Shown here in pieces: positions 1 to 11,142 of a stretch of 64,000 nucleotides of DNA. The stretch spans positions 337,001 through 401,000 of the forward strand of contig CAJNDS010002297.1 of the NCBI GenBank assembly GCA_905221605.1, written 5' to 3'. The stretch is from Symbiodinium natans (lineage: Eukaryota; Sar; Dinophyceae; Suessiales; Symbiodiniaceae). Positions within the stretch are counted from its first letter, which is position 1. Each line of letters opens with the position of its first letter. Below the pieces are notes generated by a model. The model ran no database searches. It saw only the letters and a list, made by a program, of their open reading frames with translations, and was not told where the DNA came from. The position numbers and the translations under genes are program-made.

Positions 1-89
1 CAGCAAACAACCAGTTCAGCACCAACACAGCAACACCAGCTCAGCAAAATGCACACACAGACTGCCTGCAATACAAACTCTCAAACGCG

Positions 90-770
90 CGGCTAAGGGG
101 AGGGGGAAGGGGGAGGGGGAAGGGGAGGGGGAAGGGGGGGGGGGGGAGGGGGAGGGGGAGGGGGAGGGGGAAGGGGAGGGGAGGGGGGGGGGGGGGGGGG
201 GAGGGGAGGGGGGAAGGGGAGGGGGAGGGGGGAGGGGAAGGGAGGGGCGGGGGAAGGGGAGGGGGAGGGGGGAGGGGAAGGGGAGGGGGGGAAGGGGGAG
301 GGGGAGGGAGGGGGGGGGCGGGGGGGGGAGGGAGGGGCGGGGAGGGGGAGGGAGGGGAGGGGAGGGGGAGGGAGGGGGGGGGGAGGGGGAGGGGGAGGGG
401 AGGGGGAAGGGGGAGGGGGGGGAGGGGGAGGGGGGAGGGGGAGGGGGAAGGGGGAGGGGGGGAAAGGGGGAGGGGGAAGGGGAGGGGGGGGAGGGGGAAG
501 GGGGAGAAGGGGGGGGAGGGGAGGAGGGGGAAGGGGAGGGGGGGGGATGGGGGGGAGGGGGGGGAGGGGGAGGGGAGGGCGGGGGAGGGGAAGGGGAGGG
601 GGGGGGGGGGGGGAAGGGGAGGGGGGGGGAGGGGAAGGGGGAGGGGGAAGGGGAGGGGGGGGGGGGGGGGAAAGGGAAGGGAGGGGGGGGGAGGGGGAAG
701 GGGAGGGGGGGGGGGGGAGGGGGGGGAGGGGGGGGGAGGAGGGGGGGGAGGGGGGGGAGGGTTAAACCCC
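90..770. repeat. G/A polypurine low-complexity tract
   Basis: About 680 bases made almost only of runs of G broken by one or two A. The + strand is purine and the - strand pyrimidine throughout. The open frames in it encode only Gly/Arg/Glu on + or Pro/Leu/Ser/Phe on -, the expected translation of such a tract, so no gene is called. Runs of four or more G at short spacing would permit quadruplex or triplex structures (inference). Confidence 0.9.
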
Positions 771-946
771 CTCCCTCGGGACCCCCCCCGCCGGAACCCA
801 GTGCAGCGCCTCCCGCCCGCGCCCCCCCCGACCCCCCTCCCCGACCCCCTCCCCCCTCCCCCTCCCCCCACCCCCCGAACTACCCGGTCGCTCGGGAGGG
901 GGGGGGGGAGCCCTAGGCGCACTCGGGAGGGGGTCGGGGGGGGGGG

Positions 947-980
<34 letters not shown>

Positions 981-982
981 GC
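771..982. repeat. C-rich block followed by a poly-G run
   Basis: The strand bias flips here. Positions 771-885 are C-rich with some G, then from about 895 the + strand becomes G-rich again and ends in an almost pure G run of about 40 bases at 940-979. The C-rich and G-rich halves are roughly complementary, so a long GC hairpin is possible. Assembly length of the homopolymer is unreliable. Confidence 0.8.
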
Positions 983-1235
983 CTTGGACGCTTAACGTCT
1001 ATTCTGCGCGTGCTCTTTGTTTTCTTGGGAAACAAATTCTGAAATTGGGTTCTCGTTAGAGGCGTTCTATCGGACCGCTTCTTGGAGGAGTTTTGACGTG
1101 AGGCCGCGGGGACGACACGGTCAAGGGAGAGGGTTCGGAACATTTTGCTGGGAGAGGGGCGTGGCGGGGAGCGTGACATTCCCGTGATGGGCAGGGGAGT
1201 GGGGACACGTGGATGTTCCTCCGTGTCCGCGTTTG

Positions 1236-1740
1236 CAAGCCCTCCGCGCCCTCCGCGCCTCCGCGCCCTCCGCGCCCTCCGCGACCTCCGCGCCCTCCGC
1301 GCCCTCCGCGCCCTCCGCGCGCTCCGCGCTCTCCGCGCCCTCCGCGACCTCCGCGCCCTCCGCGCCCTCCGCGCCCTCCGCGCCCTCCGCGCGCTCCGCG
1401 CCCTGCGCGTCCTCCGCGCCCTCCACGCCCTTCCCGCCCTCCGCATGCTCCCCGCCCTCCGCGCGCTCCGCGCCCTCCGCGCCCTCGCGCGCCCTCCGCG
1501 CCCTCCGCGCCCTCCGCGCGCCCTCCGCGCCCTCCGCACTCCGCACCCTCCGCGCCCTCCGCGCCCTCCGCGCCCTCCGCGCCCTCTCGCGCGCTCCGCG
1601 CCTTCCGCGCCCTCCGTGCCCTCCGCGCCCTCCGCGCCCTCCGCGCCTTCCGCGCCCTCCGCGCCCTCCGCGCCCTCCGCGCCCTCCGCGCGCTCCGCGC
1701 CCTCCGCGCGCTCCGCGCCCTCCGCACCCTCCGCGCCTTT
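1236..1740. repeat. 9-bp GC-rich minisatellite (CCTCCGCGC)n
   Basis: About 55 degenerate copies of the nonamer CCTCCGCGC in tandem, with a few single-base variants and slips that change register. Because the unit is a multiple of three, every frame stays open and encodes tripeptide repeats (APS, LRA, PPR on +; EGA, RRA, GGR on -). These long open frames are by-products of the repeat. No flanking coding context supports a gene. Confidence 0.9.
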
Positions 1741-1764
1741 TTCGTCCAGGACACAGTGCGCTGA

Positions 1765-1822
1765 TGCTAAGGGTGCATTGCGTCTATTCTGCGGGTGCGT
1801 TGCGTCTATTCTGCGGGTGTTT
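1765..1822. repeat. Short direct repeat after the minisatellite
   Basis: The motif GCGTCTATTCTGCGGGTG occurs twice in succession (about 1779 and 1802). A related copy, beginning ACGTCTATTCTGCGCGTG, lies upstream of the minisatellite at about 998. The repeats therefore flank the 1.0-1.75 kb interval that contains the minisatellite. Confidence 0.7.
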
Positions 1823-1859
1823 CCTTTGTAAAGTATTTGTTTACAAGGCACGCACGTGC

Positions 1860-3340
1860 AGCATAGCCTTTAAGTGTCCATCTTACGGGGGAGGGGGGGG
1901 TGGGGGGGGTGCGGGGGGGGTGTCCGGGGGTACATTTACCGGACTGAGGATGGGCCCGGCGACCGCCCGGGGGAGTACTTAAATACCCCCGTGTGCGCTG
2001 ACTTTGTTTCACCCTTTACGTCGAGCCCAACAAGACCGGCCTACTGTGCTACTGATGTAGTAAAGAGGCGTCAGTCCAAAAAAAAGGGCAGCGTCGTGTT
2101 AAGCGCGTGGGAGCTGTTGCACCTGCTGTTGCAATGCTGCAGTAAGGACTGCAACTGTGGAGGTGGCAAAGCTAGAATTGCTTGTGTTTCGCAGACCTGA
2201 AAAGTGGGGTTGCCCGACAGCCGTAACTTGCGCTTCGTCCTGGAAAACCAGCCAAGCAGGTATCTCAGTCTTTGTTGAATTTTTCTGTGGACAGGAGTCG
2301 CGCTTCAAGCTCTGGGAAGTTGACTAACGTGGCTTCAACGTTTTCTGTGGTTGTGCAAGTCGCCTGCTGGACATTGCAGAATGAAAGCTTTTGGCGGGGG
2401 CTTGGGTTTGGCGAAGATAGCGTGTTGCGCCGGCCCGGAACTTGAGTCCATGCGTCATGCGCCCAATGGCCCAAAGAAGAAGAAGATAAAGGGAAGATCG
2501 ACGCCCCCAGCGAAAGCCTTGTGAACGAGTTAGTTTGTCTTCTTGAAGGGCGTTGGTAATGTTTAAATGGTGGGAAGCGTTCACTCAGCTGCACACGAAA
2601 CATCATCTTTGAGCCTCAGACTTTGCCGAAGGTTTCAAGCTTCTCAAGGCCCTCCAGTTTGCTTGCCCGCTGGAGACCAACGTCAGCTTGCAATGTCACG
2701 CAGAAGGCCTTTTAGGACTTTATCATAAAACTTTGAAAGCTCAGAATCATTGAGGCTTTTCTGAGGATCGAGAAGTAAACTTGCGCAGCAAGAATAGCTT
2801 GAGGATCATCTTAAGCGGTCGAGTCCGTCGTGACGTTTTGAATAGAGAATGAAGAGGACTTGGAGCCAGCTGCGGCGTTAAAATTCTTTTCACATGAAAG
2901 AAGAGAGGCAGCCCGGATTCCTCTGGGCTCGAGATTTGAGGGCCCACAGGCTTCAGATTCAAGATTTCTTTCCCTGCTGGTTCCAGGTCCATGGGCTTTA
3001 AGTTCGCAATTTCTGCAAGCCCAACACAGTGCCAACTTTCGTTCTTGGTGGTTTGTGTGCGACAGTAAAGCCAGCCGCGGGGCAGTCAGGTTCTTGCTTT
3101 TACGCTCGCTGGCTTGCACAGTTTGACTCTCAAAGTTGTTTTCTCTGTCGCAGTCGACTGGCCCACTGTGCTGCTGATGTGGTAAAGGGGCGTCCGCTTT
3201 AAAAAAGGGTGGCTTGCGCTTCTGCAAGCAGAGTGGATTCATTTTGCATGTTTGTTAGAATTCATTTCAATGCTTGGCTCAAGTATGCAGGAAGAGAATC
3301 TAAATCTACAGGCATTTAACATCTCAATGTCTAATATAAA
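1860..3340. other. Gene-free stretch with a pair of diverged repeats
   Basis: No gene is supported. A G-rich patch lies at 1885-1930. Two diverged copies of one segment lie about 1.1 kb apart: around 2035-2090 and around 3155-3215, sharing a CTACTGTGCTRCTGATG-like core followed by a TAAAG.GGCGTC segment and an A run. The open frames are short and resemble nothing I know. Confidence 0.5.
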
Positions 3341-3384
3341 AAGTGCAATGTGTATGTGTTTTTTGTAATACAATATCGAAACAC

Positions 3385-4150
3385 ATACATATATGTATAC
3401 AAATATATATATATATATATAGATCTTTGCACAGTGTTATAGTGTTTCTCGTCAGCATGGAAAAACGTGTTCTGCACTTTGAGCATGTCCATTCCAGAAA
3501 AATGTATAAAAAAGTGTACATATACATAAATACTGTACAAAAAATGCTATATGTGGTATTTTCATTTTCTAGTATATTGTATAGAGTGTATAGTATCTAC
3601 TATCTATTGTCTACTATCTACTGTCTACTATCTATTTTCTATTATCTACTATCTGCTATCTACAATCTACAATCTACTATCTACACTCTGTCTATTACTT
3701 ACTTTATCTACTATCTACTTCTCTACATTGTTTTCTTTTATCTTTACGATTTACTTCATTTAGTATATAGTTTTCAGTATATACTATATACTATCTATTA
3801 TATATTATATTCTATGTATATATATATATTTTTTACTTTCTATAGATTATATTATATATTGCATACTACGTATTACATATTACATACCAATATTACATAC
3901 AACATACTACATATTACATACTACATTTGCATACTACATAGTACATACTACATATTATATACTACATACTACATACTTCATATTATATGCTTTCTACTAT
4001 ATGCTATATGTTTTGCTGTGCGATATGCTATATGCGATATGCTATATGCTATATGCTATATGCTATATGCTATATGCTTTCTGCTATATACTATATGCTG
4101 TATACTGTACGCTATATACGTTCTACTATATACTATATACTTTTTATAGT
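3385..4150. repeat. AT-rich microsatellite and minisatellite block
   Basis: It holds a (TA)n run at 3400-3421, then CTACTATCTA-type repeats from about 3590 to 3730, tracts with TATA at 3770-3850, TACATACTACATAT repeats at 3860-3990, and a GCTATAT repeat at 4020-4095. The Tyr/Ile/Leu/Cys-rich open frames here (for example the one spanning 3343-4149) are translations of the repeats and are not called as genes. Confidence 0.85.
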
Positions 4151-4950
4151 ACGCACTCCGAGCTCAAAAGCCCCGTACAGACTGAATGAACTGAACAAGT
4201 CGAACAGAATAGAGTCCCTCCAGCTTGTAGGCCTTAATTCTTCAAGAAGAACAGTGTGCATAGCCCCATAGCAGCGGGACAGTGCATGCTAACTTTTGAG
4301 ACCAGCTTTCAGCACGCGCTGAGTGGGTAAGGCGTAGGCAAAAAGCCAGCCTTATGATGCTGAAGGTTGAGGGAGTAAGGGTTTGGGGTTAAGGGTTTAC
4401 GGTTTGTAGAACTCACGAAAATGTGTTGCAGGTATAGCATAGTAAACTGCAGCTTGTCATAGTTCGATGTAGTAGACTGTTGTCCACCGTGGGGTCTACA
4501 GTCTTTTGGGCGCGCTCTACGTGGCATCAAGCATGGAAGCGGGACAACATCTTTAAGCCTCCTGCATCCCTACGTTACATCATATACTATAGTATAGGGT
4601 AGCATATTGTATGGTCCGCCAACATGTTCTGCCAATAGAGGCGGTCTGCTACCGCAGCGTGCTACGCACAAGTTCTGCTGTTGTGGACTGCTCCAGTGTA
4701 CCGCAGTATACGAAATGCAATAGGACTGCAACCTGTCATTGCTAATGGCCCCAAGTTTCCTACAGTATCCCAACGGGGACGTGTTCCCCCCTGAGCGCTT
4801 ACAAAGGCCATGATGATTAAGCATTTTTGCCCGTGCCAGCTTGTGCTAGGAACGGAAATCAACAGATTCGGAGCTTATGGTCAGGTGTTGGTATGGCCTA
4901 TGAACTGTCACTATTTTGGTGAGGGCTAAGCTGGTCCGAAATCATGACTT
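4151..4950. other. Gene-free stretch
   Basis: Unique-looking sequence of mixed composition with only short open frames on either strand. I recognise no coding, RNA or mobile-element signature. It contains one short telomere-like patch at about 4378-4412 (GGTTTGGGGTTAAGGGTTTA). Confidence 0.4.
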
Positions 4951-4954
4951 TGGG

Positions 4955-5125
4955 CACCCTAAGCCCTAAACCCTAAGCCCTAAGCCCTAAGCCCTAAGCC
5001 CTAAACCCTAAACCCTAAACCTTAAACCCTAAACCCTAAACCCTAAACCCTATAGCCCTAAGCCCTAAACCTTAAACCCTAAACCCTAAACCCTAAACCC
5101 TAAGCCCTTACCCAAAACCCCAAAC
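4955..5125. repeat. Telomere-like CCCTAAA repeat block
   Basis: About 22 copies of CCCTAAA and its variants CCCTAAG and CCTTAAA in tandem. This is the complement of TTTAGGG, the telomere motif of plants and of dinoflagellates. It is interstitial, with unrelated sequence on both sides and gene arrays beyond, so it does not mark a chromosome end here. Confidence 0.9.
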
Positions 5126-5489
5126 CCAACAGCTGAATATGCTCTACCAATATACTTTATGCAGTATACCATATACACTATAGTATATAAGTTCACTTCT
5201 CGAGGCTTCAGCCTTACCAAGGTTGAGACGTCTGATAGCAGAAGCTAGGTGATGCAAGTCTCAAACGTCGCCAGCGAATGACGACCATCAGTTGCCACAG
5301 AAGAATGAGAGTCGCAGTCGCACAGCATTCCAGGAAAGATTTGGGGATAGGCGGTTTTGAGGCATAGGGCTTCGCTGTTTATGGATTGTTTCAGAGCATC
5401 CTCCGCGTTCTGGCTCCCGAGGCGAAGCTCTGCCTGAGGATCCTCGGATGAACTGTATAGTATCTGCTCATCCTCAACAGGCTGGTTGT
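5126..5489. other. Spacer upstream of the tandem gene array
   Basis: No gene is supported. It carries a short TA-rich patch at 5140-5190. From about 5460 the sequence becomes similar to the segment that precedes each later array unit, with a motif around CATCCTCAACAGGCTGGTTG and a few copies of the TATGTAGTTG decamer. Confidence 0.4.
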
Positions 5490-5796
5490 ATGTAGTTGCA
5501 TGTAGTTGCAGTCTTCCAGCCCCTCACTTTGCAGCATGAAGCTGGAGAGCAGCAGCGAACATGTGCTGTGTTGGCAGCCACGTCAGAGCGTTTCACTTCA
5601 GCAGGAGACTTAACGGACTTAACGTTGGAAGTCAACATTACCTCCAGCCTGGCAATTCCAGGGCCCAATTCACGATTTGCGCTGGAACCTCGGTAGATGT
5701 GATCGATCTCGTTCCGGCTCAGCCTGGCTCAAGAGCAAGATTGCTGCAGTCACCTTCCTCTCACCTACCGCCAATCCACCTTGGATTGACATTGCC

Positions 5797-7169
5797 ATGA
5801 AGCCCTCGTGCGTTGTGGCCTTCTTGTTTGCTTTGGCTTTCAAGGCCGGGGTGTCTGCCGACACCCTTCGGGTCGACGCCGGAACAGACGTCGCGGATGC
5901 CGGAGGAACGGAAACCGCGGAAGCGTGCCAGTCTGGGAGCCTGATCCAACGCCTGAGCTCATCCCATAAGGTGCTGTCCGACACGGAGGCGATGCCAGCG
6001 GAGTCCCTCAAGACACCAGAGATCAAGGAGAAGAAGAAGAAGAAGATGATGAAGAAGCAAAAGTCGGACAAGAAACACGCGGATTTCATAGCCTTTCTCG
6101 CCGAGGCAAAAAAGGATGGGCCTGGGCATCCCGAGGGCTCTGAGTGCGAGCCGGCAGGAGCTCTGCCTGCGTCACGCGTTGTGTGCGACTTTCGCATGCC
6201 GCCTCGGCCCAGTTTTGACTTGCTGCGCGTTGCACGTACCCCTGCCAGGAGCTCCGCTATTGGGCGAGAACAGGGCAAAGTTCGAGCTGCTTTCGCAAAA
6301 GGTCTCCGCCCTCGACCTGGACCCTGTCCTCGCCCGCCTTGTCAAGAAGAACGATTACGCGCCCAAGCTTGCGAAGAGGGCCGCTGATGAGTACCGGAAG
6401 TTCCTTGTCTTGATGGGCATGGGGGAGACACCGATCGCCTCCCATATGGTTCTCGACGCCTGGCATTCACACATCATGCCACCAGTCCGAAATATTGGCG
6501 CACTTCTTGTTGTTTCTAGCACTTTCTAGCCGTCGCCAGGTGGGGCTCTGGTGTTTCTCCTGCTAGCAGGTCCCTGTAATTTCGCGCGAGACCAGGTACA
6601 CGAAGATGTACGAGCGGGACTGCCAGGAGGTATTTGGCCACCAGCTGGAACATGACCCCCTTGGTCAGCAATTGGAAGAAAGTCGCCTGAAGCAGACGCA
6701 GCAGCAGATCTGTGATTACTTCGGCATGGTTGACCGACTTGTGTGGTCGGCAGCAAAGCCAGCTGCTCTCTCGGAGAGCAGGGACCCCTCTGACACAGCG
6801 GCCATCATGGATCAGTGGCTGGACCACATCAACGAGGAGGTTGAACTCCGCAAAGGTCTCCTGGCAGAGAACGTCCACGTGATGGTGGCTTCGCAGCACA
6901 CCAACACGGCCGTGACGCACACGGGCCTCGAGAACGCTCTGTCCTTCTTCCACCACTCAGACTCGCCCACGAAGGCAGCAGAGCTCGCGGAGGAATACCG
7001 CAAGTACCTGGCCCTGGTGAGCATCGGTCTCAGCCCCGTGCCGTCGAAGAAGGTGGATGATGCATGGCACGCCCACATCCTAAACACCAAAAAGTACCAG
7101 GCAGACACCCGCGCTCTGTTGGGCCACTTCCTCCATCACGAGCCGGCGAACCTTCTCCTGGAGCAGTAG
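5797..7169 (+). CDS. Internally deleted array gene (signal peptide, GRDP-like, chimeric fusion)
   Basis: Proposed exons: 5797-6175, 6249-6477, 6596-7169, giving 393 residues. The N-terminus matches the full units: signal peptide (MKPSCVVAFLFALAF core), Lys-rich linker, and the first WHSHIM module. In exon 3, just after the start of the first NTF2-like module (ALSFFHH), the sequence jumps at about 6955 to the second GRDP-like module (SPTKAAELAEEYRKYL), in frame, skipping the rest of the first NTF2-like module and the whole second one. A TAG replaces a Gln codon at 7167. Downstream exon sequence has a 1-base deletion and the Cys-tail stop is lost. It may be a shortened functional protein or a decaying copy; I lean to a pseudogene in progress. 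Confidence 0.6.
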
Positions 7170-7564
7170 GGCCTGAAAGAGCAGAAATCGTCCATGGACA
7201 ACATGTTCTTGCGCACCAAGATGCAGCTCTGCGACACTATGGCCGCGTCGATGACGCGGCGTGGTCCAAGAAAGACGTTGCTCTTTGCACTTCTCGCAGC
7301 TGCAAATCCGGCAACTTGTTTTTTGTTTTCTGTTTGTGAGTTCCTTTTTTGACAGAATCCGGCAGACTTGGTTGTTTCGCGTCCGTGTCACCTGAGCTAT
7401 CCGAGGTTTGCGGGTGCGGCTGCGGTTGCGGTTGCAGCTGTGGATGCGCATGCTCATGTGGGTGTTGTGCTAAGCGAGGCTTGTGTCTGCCACTTCTTCG
7501 GACTGGTTTTCTGCAGTTTTTCTGCAGAGCTGCAGCAGTTACCCTCTGTGGAAGGGTGTTTTGA
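7170..7564 (+). pseudogene. Decayed 3' end of the first array unit
   Basis: This corresponds to the end of exon 5, intron 5 and the Cys-tail exon of the intact units. It follows a premature TAG (7167-7169). Compared with the unit at 8271, one T is missing near 7232 (GCGACACTATGG instead of GCGACTACTATGG). In the tail exon the TGTTGTTGCTGA end has become TGTTGTGCTAAG, so the tail reads on past its usual stop to 7564. Confidence 0.6.
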
Positions 7565-7859
7565 GGCTCCACAACAAGCCATAGCTTGTTTGGCCTCGCA
7601 TATTAACCTTTCGAAAACAGTACTTTCAATGTTCCACTTGCTTGGCAGAAGTTTCAACTCTGCAGTTTCAAAAATCTTGCAGCATCCCGCCTGGTATCCC
7701 CGCAGATGCCAGCAGTGATCTGGAGTGTTGTTCCGGCCCCAGTTCCGCAAAAGAAGTGTCAACCGCGCGAGGTTTTGCTACATGTAGCGACATCCGAGTC
7801 TTGAAGCATTGCCTGGTTTTCCACCTGCCATCGTGCGATCTGCTCATCCTCGACAGGCT

Positions 7860-8100
7860 GGTTGTATGTAGTTGTATGTAGTTGTATGTAGTTGTATGCA
7901 GTTGTATGTAGTTGTATGTAGTTGTATGTAGTTGTATGTAGTTGTATGTAGTTGTATGTAGTTGTATGTAGCTGTAGTTGTATGTAGTTGTATGTAGTTG
8001 TATGTAGTTGTATGTAGTTGTATGAAGTTGTATGTAGCTGTAGTTGTATGTAGTTGTATGTAGTTGTATGCAGTTGTATGTAGTTGTATGTAGGTGGATG
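7860..8100. repeat. Decamer satellite (TTGTATGTAG)n
   Basis: About 23 tandem copies of a 10-bp unit, interrupted twice by AGCTGTAG and by single-base variants (GCAG, GAAG). It lies between array units 1 and 2. Units 3 to 6 are separated by only two copies (for example 15544-15567), so the satellite has expanded only at the left of the array. Confidence 0.92.
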
Positions 8101-8270
8101 TAGTCGTAGTCTTCCAGCCCCTGGGTTCGCAGCAGCGTGCTAGCGTGTGCTAGCTGTGTTGGCTCGGTAGATGTGATCGATCTCGTTCCGGCTCAGCCTG
8201 GCTCAAGAGCAAGATTGCTGTAGTCACCTTCCTCTCACCTACCGCCAATCCACCTTGGATTGACATTGCC

Positions 8271-11142
8271 ATGAAGCCCGCGTGCGTTGTGGCTTTCTTG
8301 TTTGCTTTGGCTTTCAAGGCCGGGGTGTCTGCCGACACCCTTCGGGTCGACGCCGGAACAGACGTCGCGGATGCCGGAGGAGCGGAAACCGCGGAAGCGT
8401 GCCAGTCTGGGAGCCTGATCCAACGCCTGAGCTCATCCCATAAGGTGCTGTCCGACACGGAGGCGATGCCAGCGGAGTCCCTCAAGAAGACACCAGAGAT
8501 CAAGGAGAAGAAGAAGAAGATGATGAAGAAGCAAAAGTCGGACAAGAAACACTCGGATTTCATGGCCTTTCTCGCCGAGGCAAAAAAGGATGGGCCTGGG
8601 CACCCTGAGGGCTCTGAGTGCGAGCCGGCAGGAGCCCTGCCTGCGTCACGCGTTGTGTGCGACTTTCTGACTTTCGCATGCCGCCTCGGCCCAGTTCCTT
8701 TTGACTTGCTGCGCGTTGCACGTACCCCTGCCAGGAGCTCCGCTATTGGGCGAGAACAGGGCAAAGTTCGAGCTGCTTTCGCAAAAGGTCTCCGCCCTCG
8801 ACCTGGACCCTGTCCTCGCCCGCCTTGTCAAGAAGAACGATTACGCGCCCAAGCTTGCGAAGAGGGCCGCTGATGAGTACCGGAAGTTCCTTGTCTTGAT
8901 GGGCATGGGGGAGACACCGATCGCCTCCCATATGGTTCTCGACGCCTGGCATTCACACATCATGCCGCCAGTCCGAAATATTGGCGCGCTTCTTGTTGTT
9001 TCTAGCACTTTCTAGCCGTCGCCAGGTGGGTGGCTCCATGTTTCAGTGGGAGTCGGGGCTCTGGTGTTTCTCCTGCTAGCAGGTGCCTGTAATTTCGCGC
9101 GAGACCAGGTACACGAAGATGTACGAGCGGGACTGCCAGGAGGTATTTGGCCACCAGCTGGAACATGACCCCCTTGGTCAGCAATTGGAAGAAAGTCGCC
9201 TGAAGCAGACGCAGCAGCAGATCTGTGATTACTTCGGCATGGTTGACCGACTTGTGTGGTCGGCAGCAAAGCCAGCTGCTCTCTCGGAGAGCAGGGACCC
9301 TTCTGACACAGCGGCCATCATGGATCAGTGGCTGGACCACATCAACGAGGAGGTTGAACTCCGCAAAGGTCTCCTGGCAGAGAACGTCCACGTGATGGTG
9401 GCTTCACAGCACACCAACACGGCCGTGACGCACACGGGCCTCGAGAACGCTCTGTCCTTCTTCCACCACTACAGCCATGCCACCAGAGCCCGGAAGTTCC
9501 TGTCCGTGGACCACGAGGCCTTTGCCATCGAGATTGAGAAGGGCAAGCGCATGGGGGCCGACATCTTCGAGGTGGACTCCGAGGGGAAGATTCTGGACGT
9601 GAAGATCTTCATGGCCACCCTTTTCAAGGACGTAGACGACCTCAACGACGCAGGGCTCGAGAATCTCACCTTGCACTACACGGGCAACGGATCCATGGCC
9701 AGGAACACTTACCCCCTACAAGCCAGGATCTCAGTGGTGCTGTAGTGCAGAGTGTGAGACTGCAGCGAGTAGGAGCGCGTAACGGCGTAGCAGGGAAACG
9801 TAAGCCATCGTAAGCATAGCTAGAGCCCTTGAAGCTTGTGAAGGCTTCGCTGGAAGCTTCGCGCTGTCGGCTAGCGCAGATTTACAGTGAGAGAACGCTT
9901 AGGCGATGGTCCAAGTCGGGGAGGCAGGCGTCGCTTTGACCAAAGCCGCCATGGAGACGTGGATGCTCAATTTCAACAACAACGCAGCTGAGAAGCACGA
10001 CCTTCTGGCGGCCGACGTGCGCCTGACGCATATGTCGCAAGTGACCGATGCGCCTGAAACTCGTGACGGGAAGGCTGAAGTGATAGACTTCTTCCGCGAC
10101 TTCGAAAATGCCACTGGGGCTCGAGAGTTCCTTTCCGTGGACGGAGGCGCCTTCATGATCGAGAACAAGGGCAATAACCTCCACCCCCGGATGGGACTCT
10201 TGATTTTCGAGGTGAACCCCGAAGGCAAGATCCAAGACATCAAGATTTGGGTGGCCTCCCTGCAGGGGGACAGAGACGACTTGAGCGACAGCGGCCTGAC
10301 TAGCGTCGCGCCGTCGCTACTGGACTCACGCGGAGAGGGGGCCTCGGTTTCGGGTGCCTTGGCCAGCCGCTTGCTGTATTTTTTTTTTTTTTTTCCGAGG
10401 GTGCTTCGTGTAGAGGCTTGGCGCTGTCTTGCGTGTTCTTGCGGTCAGACTTGCTGTAGACTTGCGTTCAGAGTTCGGAGCTCCAGGCGCGACTGAGCCT
10501 GCTGTGTGCCAGCAATCCGGCAGCCGACCATCGCTGCAGCAGATGCAGCGGTTCAACGCGTCGGTTGAAAAGGTGAAAGCGCTGGACCTGGATGCTGTCG
10601 TGGCAGTTCTCGTGAAGAAGGACGGCTACTCGCCCACGAAGGCAGCAGAGCTCGCGGAGGAATACCGCAAGTACCTGGCCCTGGTGAGCGTCGGTCTCAG
10701 CCCCGTGCCGTCGAAGAAGGTGGATGATGCATGGCACGCCCACATCCTAAACACCAAAAAGTACCAGGCAGACACCCGCGCTCTGTTGGGCCACTTCCTC
10801 CATCACGAGCCGGCGAACCTTCTCCTGGAGCAGCAGGGCCTGAAAGAGCAGAAATCGTCCATGGACAACATGTTCTTGCGCACCAAGATGCAGCTCTGCG
10901 ACTACTATGGCCGCGTCGATGACGCGGCGTGGTCCAAGGAAGACGTTGCTCTTTGCGCTTCTCGCAGCTGCAAATCCGGCAACTTGTTTTTTGTTTTCTG
11001 TTTGTGAGTTCCTTTTTTGACAGAATCCGGTAGACTTGGTTGTTTCGCGTCCGTGTCACCTGAGTTATCCGAGGTTTGCGGGTGCGGCTGCGGTTGCGGT
11101 TGCAGCTGTGGATGCGCATGCTCATGTGGGTGTTGTTGCTGA
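8271..11142 (+). CDS. Secreted GRDP-like/NTF2-like tandem-array protein, unit 2
   Basis: Proposed exons: 8271-8649, 8735-8963, 9109-9733, 9903-10304, 10513-10978, 11024-11142 (2220 nt, 739 residues). The start is the only ATG followed by a signal peptide (hydrophobic core VVAFLFALAF, likely cut after VSA). Next come a Lys-rich linker (EKKKKMMKK), then a module with YRKFLVLMGMGETP and WHSHIM plus YERDCQEVFGHQLEHDP. This is the WHxHI...YxxDCxxxFGxxLxH pattern of the glycine-rich-domain protein family (GRDP, formerly DUF1399). Two NTF2/SnoaL-like modules follow (FEVDSEGKILDVKIFMA; FEVNPEGKIQDIKIWVA), then a second GRDP-like module (WHAHILNTKKYQAD) and a Cys-rich tail with a CGCGCGCSCGCACSCGCCC end. 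Introns 1, 2 and 5 use GC donors; 3 and 4 use GT. Biochemical function is unknown; secretion is inferred from the signal peptide. Confidence 0.75.

Noticed and set aside
41-922. 293-codon Pro-rich open frame on the - strand and similar Gly-rich frames on +
   Set aside because: They are translations of a polypurine/polypyrimidine tract; no signal peptide, domain or codon bias beyond the repeat.
913-1982. Several 140-310-codon frames in all six frames over the CCTCCGCGC minisatellite
   Set aside because: A 9-bp repeat keeps every frame open; the products are tripeptide repeats and flanks do not continue as exons.
3343-4271. 268-codon Tyr/Ile-rich frame resembling a membrane protein
   Set aside because: It follows TA and CTACTATCTA repeats exactly; hydrophobicity is a composition artefact.
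4955-5125. Chromosome end (true telomere)
   Set aside because: Repeats are degenerate and interstitial, and similar blocks occur many times in both orientations inside introns.
7349-7564. Stand-alone Cys-rich metallothionein-like gene
   Set aside because: The frame is the last exon of the array gene; in intact units it joins by a GC-AG intron and ends right after the Cys pairs.
9906-10496. Second NTF2-like module as an independent gene starting at ATG 9906
   Set aside because: It lacks a signal peptide, and the GT donor at 9734 with the acceptor before 9903 joins it in frame to the preceding exon. It stays possible as an alternative, so I mention it as the main uncertainty of the array model.
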